Source of the DNA: Meiothermus cerbereus DSM 11376
Lineage (GTDB): Bacteria; Deinococcota; Deinococci; Deinococcales; Thermaceae
Assembly: GCF_000620065.1 (NCBI RefSeq)
Contig: NZ_JHVI01000001.1
Span: 180,209 to 244,208 of the forward strand
Length of the DNA: 64,000 nt
Direction of reading: 5' to 3'
Shown here: positions 62,119 to 64,000 of the stretch, piece after piece
Layout: each line of letters opens with the position of its first letter
Position numbering within the stretch: the stretch's first letter is position 1
Translations under genes and position numbers: made by a program
The notes under the pieces: generated by a model
Databases searched by the model: none
What the model was told of the DNA's origin: nothing
What the model saw: the letters and a program-made list of their open reading frames with translations, nothing else

Positions 62119-62762
62119 CACTTACCTCCCTTGTTGCCCTTAACAGCAGGCACCTTGCTGGTCTGGCGCACCACCACCAGACTGCCGTTGGCTCCCGGCA
62201 CCGAACCCTTGACCAGAATCAGGTTCTCACTCTCGAGCACGTCCACCACCTCGAGGCCCTGAATCGTCACGCGTTCATTGCCCCAACGCCCGGCCATCTT
62301 CTTGCCCTTGAAAACCCGGCCCGGGGTCTTGCGGTTACCAATCGAACCACCGTGGCGGTGAATCTTGTGGGCGCCGTGAGAATCGTTGCCACCGGCAAAA
62401 TTCCACTTCTTCATCACGCCCGTGAATCCGTGACCCTTGGAAGTACCGGTCACGTCCACCACTTCACCGGCATTGAAAATGCCGACCGTTACAGTGTCGC
62501 CCTCGGGGTTGAAGCCCCGCAACTCGCGCAGGTACTTCACAGGCTCCACACCAGCCCTGGCAAAGTGACCCTTGGCAGGCTTGTTGACCCGCTGCGGCTT
62601 CTGGCTTTGAAAGCCAAGCTGCACTGCTTCGTAACCGTCTTTATCGGCAGTTTTGCGCTGCACCACCGGGCAGGGGCCGGCCAAAATCACCGTCACGGGC
62701 ACAGCCTTATCGCCCTTCCAAATCTGGGTCATGCCCACTTTGGTTCCAAGGATGCCCTTCAT
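62118..62762 (-). CDS. rplC: 50S ribosomal protein L3
   Basis: This 214-residue protein has [36 protein letters not shown] and [25 protein letters not shown]. Its ATG overlaps the rpsJ stop (TAATG). Confidence 0.98.
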   Translation of the reverse strand: MKGILGTKVGMTQIWKGDKAVPVTVILAGPCPVVQRKTADKDGYEAVQLGFQSQKPQRVNKPAKGHFARAGVEPVKYLRELRGFNPEGDTVTVGIFNAGEVVDVTGTSKGHGFTGVMKKWNFAGGNDSHGAHKIHRHGGSIGNRKTPGRVFKGKKMAGRWGNERVTIQGLEVVDVLESENLILVKGSVPGANGSLVVVRQTSKVPAVKGNKGGK

Positions 62763-63076
62763 TAGCGGCCTCCTAGCATCTTGAGTTCAATCTCGACGCC
62801 GGTCGGCAGGTCGAGGTTGCGCAACCCCTCAATGGTCTTGGGGGTGGGGTCGGAAATGTCCACCAGTCGGTTGTGGGTGCGCAGTTCAAAGTGTTCCCGG
62901 CTGTCTTTGTGCTTGAAAGGGCCCCGCAACACAGTGAAGCGGCGGATACGGGTCGGCAGCGGCACCGGGCCGGAAACCTGCGCACCGCTACGGCGGGCCG
63001 TCTCCACAATTTTGGCCGCCGAAGCGTCCAAGCTCTTGTGGTCGAAGCCCCGAAGTTTGATACGAATCTTTGGCAT
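62762..63076 (-). CDS. rpsJ: 30S ribosomal protein S10
   Basis: This 104-residue protein begins [22 protein letters not shown] and has [31 protein letters not shown]. It follows tuf by 12 bases, so the str and S10 operons are joined here. No NusG-related change is seen. Confidence 0.98.
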   Translation of the reverse strand: MPKIRIKLRGFDHKSLDASAAKIVETARRSGAQVSGPVPLPTRIRRFTVLRGPFKHKDSREHFELRTHNRLVDISDPTPKTIEGLRNLDLPTGVEIELKMLGGR

Positions 63077-63088
63077 TCAGGGCCTCCC

Positions 63089-64000
63089 TTACTCGATAAT
63101 CTTAGCCACCACACCAGCGCCCACAGTGCGACCGCCTTCACGGATGGCGAAGCGCAGACCTTCCTCCATGGCGATGGGCTTGATCAGCTCCACCGTAAAG
63201 GTGACGTTGTCACCCGGCATCACCATCTCTACCCCTTTGGGCAGCTCCACCACCCCGGTCACATCGGTGGTGCGGAAGTAGAACTGCGGACGGTAGTTGT
63301 TGAAGAAGCCGGTGTGACGTCCACCCTCTTCCTTCTTCAGGATGTACACCGAGGCCTCGAACTTGGTGTGCGGCGTGACGCTGCCGGGCTTGGCCAGCAC
63401 CTGGCCCCGCTCCACGTCTTCACGGCTCACCCCGCGCAGCAGCAGGCCCACGTTGTCCCCGGCAATCCCTTCGGTCAGGGTCTTGCGGTGCATCTCCACC
63501 CCGGTCACCACCGTCTTCTGGGTATCCCGCAGACCCACAATCTCCACTTCCTCACCGGTCTTGATGCGGCCCCGCTCAATACGGCCCGTGGCCACCGTAC
63601 CGCGACCGGTAATGGTAAAGACGTCTTCCACCGGCATCAGGAAGGGCTTGTCCACATCCCGCTGGGGGGTGGGAATGTAGCTGTCGATGGCATCCAAGAG
63701 CTCCCAGATGCGGTCGACCCACTCGTTCTCGCCCCGCTGGGTCTTGGGGTTGGCCATCATATGCTCCAGCGCCTTCAGGCCCGAGCCGCGGATGATGGGG
63801 GTATCGTCACCCGGGAACTCGTACTGGTTCAGGAGGTCACGGATCTCCATCTCCACCAGATCCAAGAGTTCGGGGTCGTCCACCATGTCGATCTTGTTCA
63901 GGAAGACGATGATGTAAGGCACCCCCACCTGACGCGAGAGCAGGATGTGTTCGCGGGTCTGGGGCATGGGGCCGTCGGTTCCCGAGACCACCAGGATGGC
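63089..64000 (-). CDS. tuf: Elongation factor Tu (5' truncated)
   Basis: The frame is open to the window end; about 303 C-terminal residues are visible. They include the end of the G domain ([16 protein letters not shown] with the NKxD guanine motif; GSGLKAL), domain 2 ([27 protein letters not shown]) and domain 3 ([39 protein letters not shown]). The ten-residue KTG-rich insertion region of Thermus (near the end of domain 1) cannot be judged exactly from the part seen. It delivers aminoacyl-tRNA to the ribosome. Confidence 0.98.
   Translation of the reverse strand, partial: AILVVSGTDGPMPQTREHILLSRQVGVPYIIVFLNKIDMVDDPELLDLVEMEIRDLLNQYEFPGDDTPIIRGSGLKALEHMMANPKTQRGENEWVDRIWELLDAIDSYIPTPQRDVDKPFLMPVEDVFTITGRGTVATGRIERGRIKTGEEVEIVGLRDTQKTVVTGVEMHRKTLTEGIAGDNVGLLLRGVSREDVERGQVLAKPGSVTPHTKFEASVYILKKEEGGRHTGFFNNYRPQFYFRTTDVTGVVELPKGVEMVMPGDNVTFTVELIKPIAMEEGLRFAIREGGRTVGAGVVAKIIE

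Noticed and set aside
1..64000. CRISPR array, toxin-antitoxin pair or prophage
   Set aside because: No regular direct repeats with unique spacers, and no integrase, capsid, portal or toxin motif in any frame.

Overview
The window is GC-rich bacterial chromosome from the Deinococcus-Thermus phylum, most like Meiothermus. The evidence is the merged tuf/S10/spc/alpha ribosomal cluster, Thermus-type L24, L16 and EF-Tu sequences, the YqjM/TsOYE-class ene-reductase, many apparently leaderless genes with a TAnnnT box about 7 nt before the start codon, and degenerate GGCTAT-type repeats between genes. The genus is inferred from sequence character, not from a search. No CRISPR array, prophage, rRNA or intact insertion sequence was seen.

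Layout. 1-5482 (+): a tightly coupled operon of a PuuA/GlnA3-like glutamine synthetase (cut by the window start), a short-chain dehydrogenase, an aldehyde dehydrogenase and a class I amidotransferase-fold hydrolase. This looks like a gamma-glutamylation pathway for an amine or amino alcohol. It is followed by a cNMP/CBS/DUF294 signalling protein that seems to start at CTG. 5500-17450: isocitrate lyase, histidinol dehydrogenase, an acyl-CoA dehydrogenase-ETF operon, an OYE reductase, a cupin, and divergent PfkB kinase and LacD-type aldolase. 17600-32000: tRNA-Arg, a degenerate GGDEF/EAL protein, a lipid kinase, a tandem GNAT, an enolase-superfamily enzyme coupled to a P-loop protein, pyrE, a SpoIIM-like membrane protein, gpsA, ppsA with its divergent regulator, and gltX. 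32100-46400: lptB, a DUF3084 protein, an HtrA protease, two deoxynucleoside kinases, uvrA, dnaB, tRNA-Asn, a HYR-repeat lipoprotein, and polar amino-acid ABC transporter genes. 46645-64000 (-): thirty-one translation and secretion genes from rplQ back to tuf (cut by the window end).

How the genes work together. Isocitrate lyase, PEP synthase with its regulator, and acyl-CoA dehydrogenase/ETF point to growth on fatty acids or acetate with gluconeogenesis. The aceA and ppsA/ppsR promoters carry similar GTGTA/TACAC palindromes, suggesting a shared regulator. uvrA has a strong leaderless promoter whose -35 region is covered by a palindrome close to the Deinococcus radiation/desiccation response motif.

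Most unusual. (1) The RDRM-like operator at uvrA. (2) A 79-bp dispersed element with CCCCGCCTGAA/TTCAGGCGGGG ends, in three copies. (3) A 127-bp MITE-like element with nested palindromes. (4) Short degenerate repeats that separate the acyl-CoA dehydrogenase gene from its Shine-Dalgarno sequence and also sit inside the ribosomal operon. (5) Zinc-free forms of S4 and S14, a roughly 45-residue insertion in L17 and a roughly 54-residue N-terminal extension of L22. (6) A probable CTG start codon.
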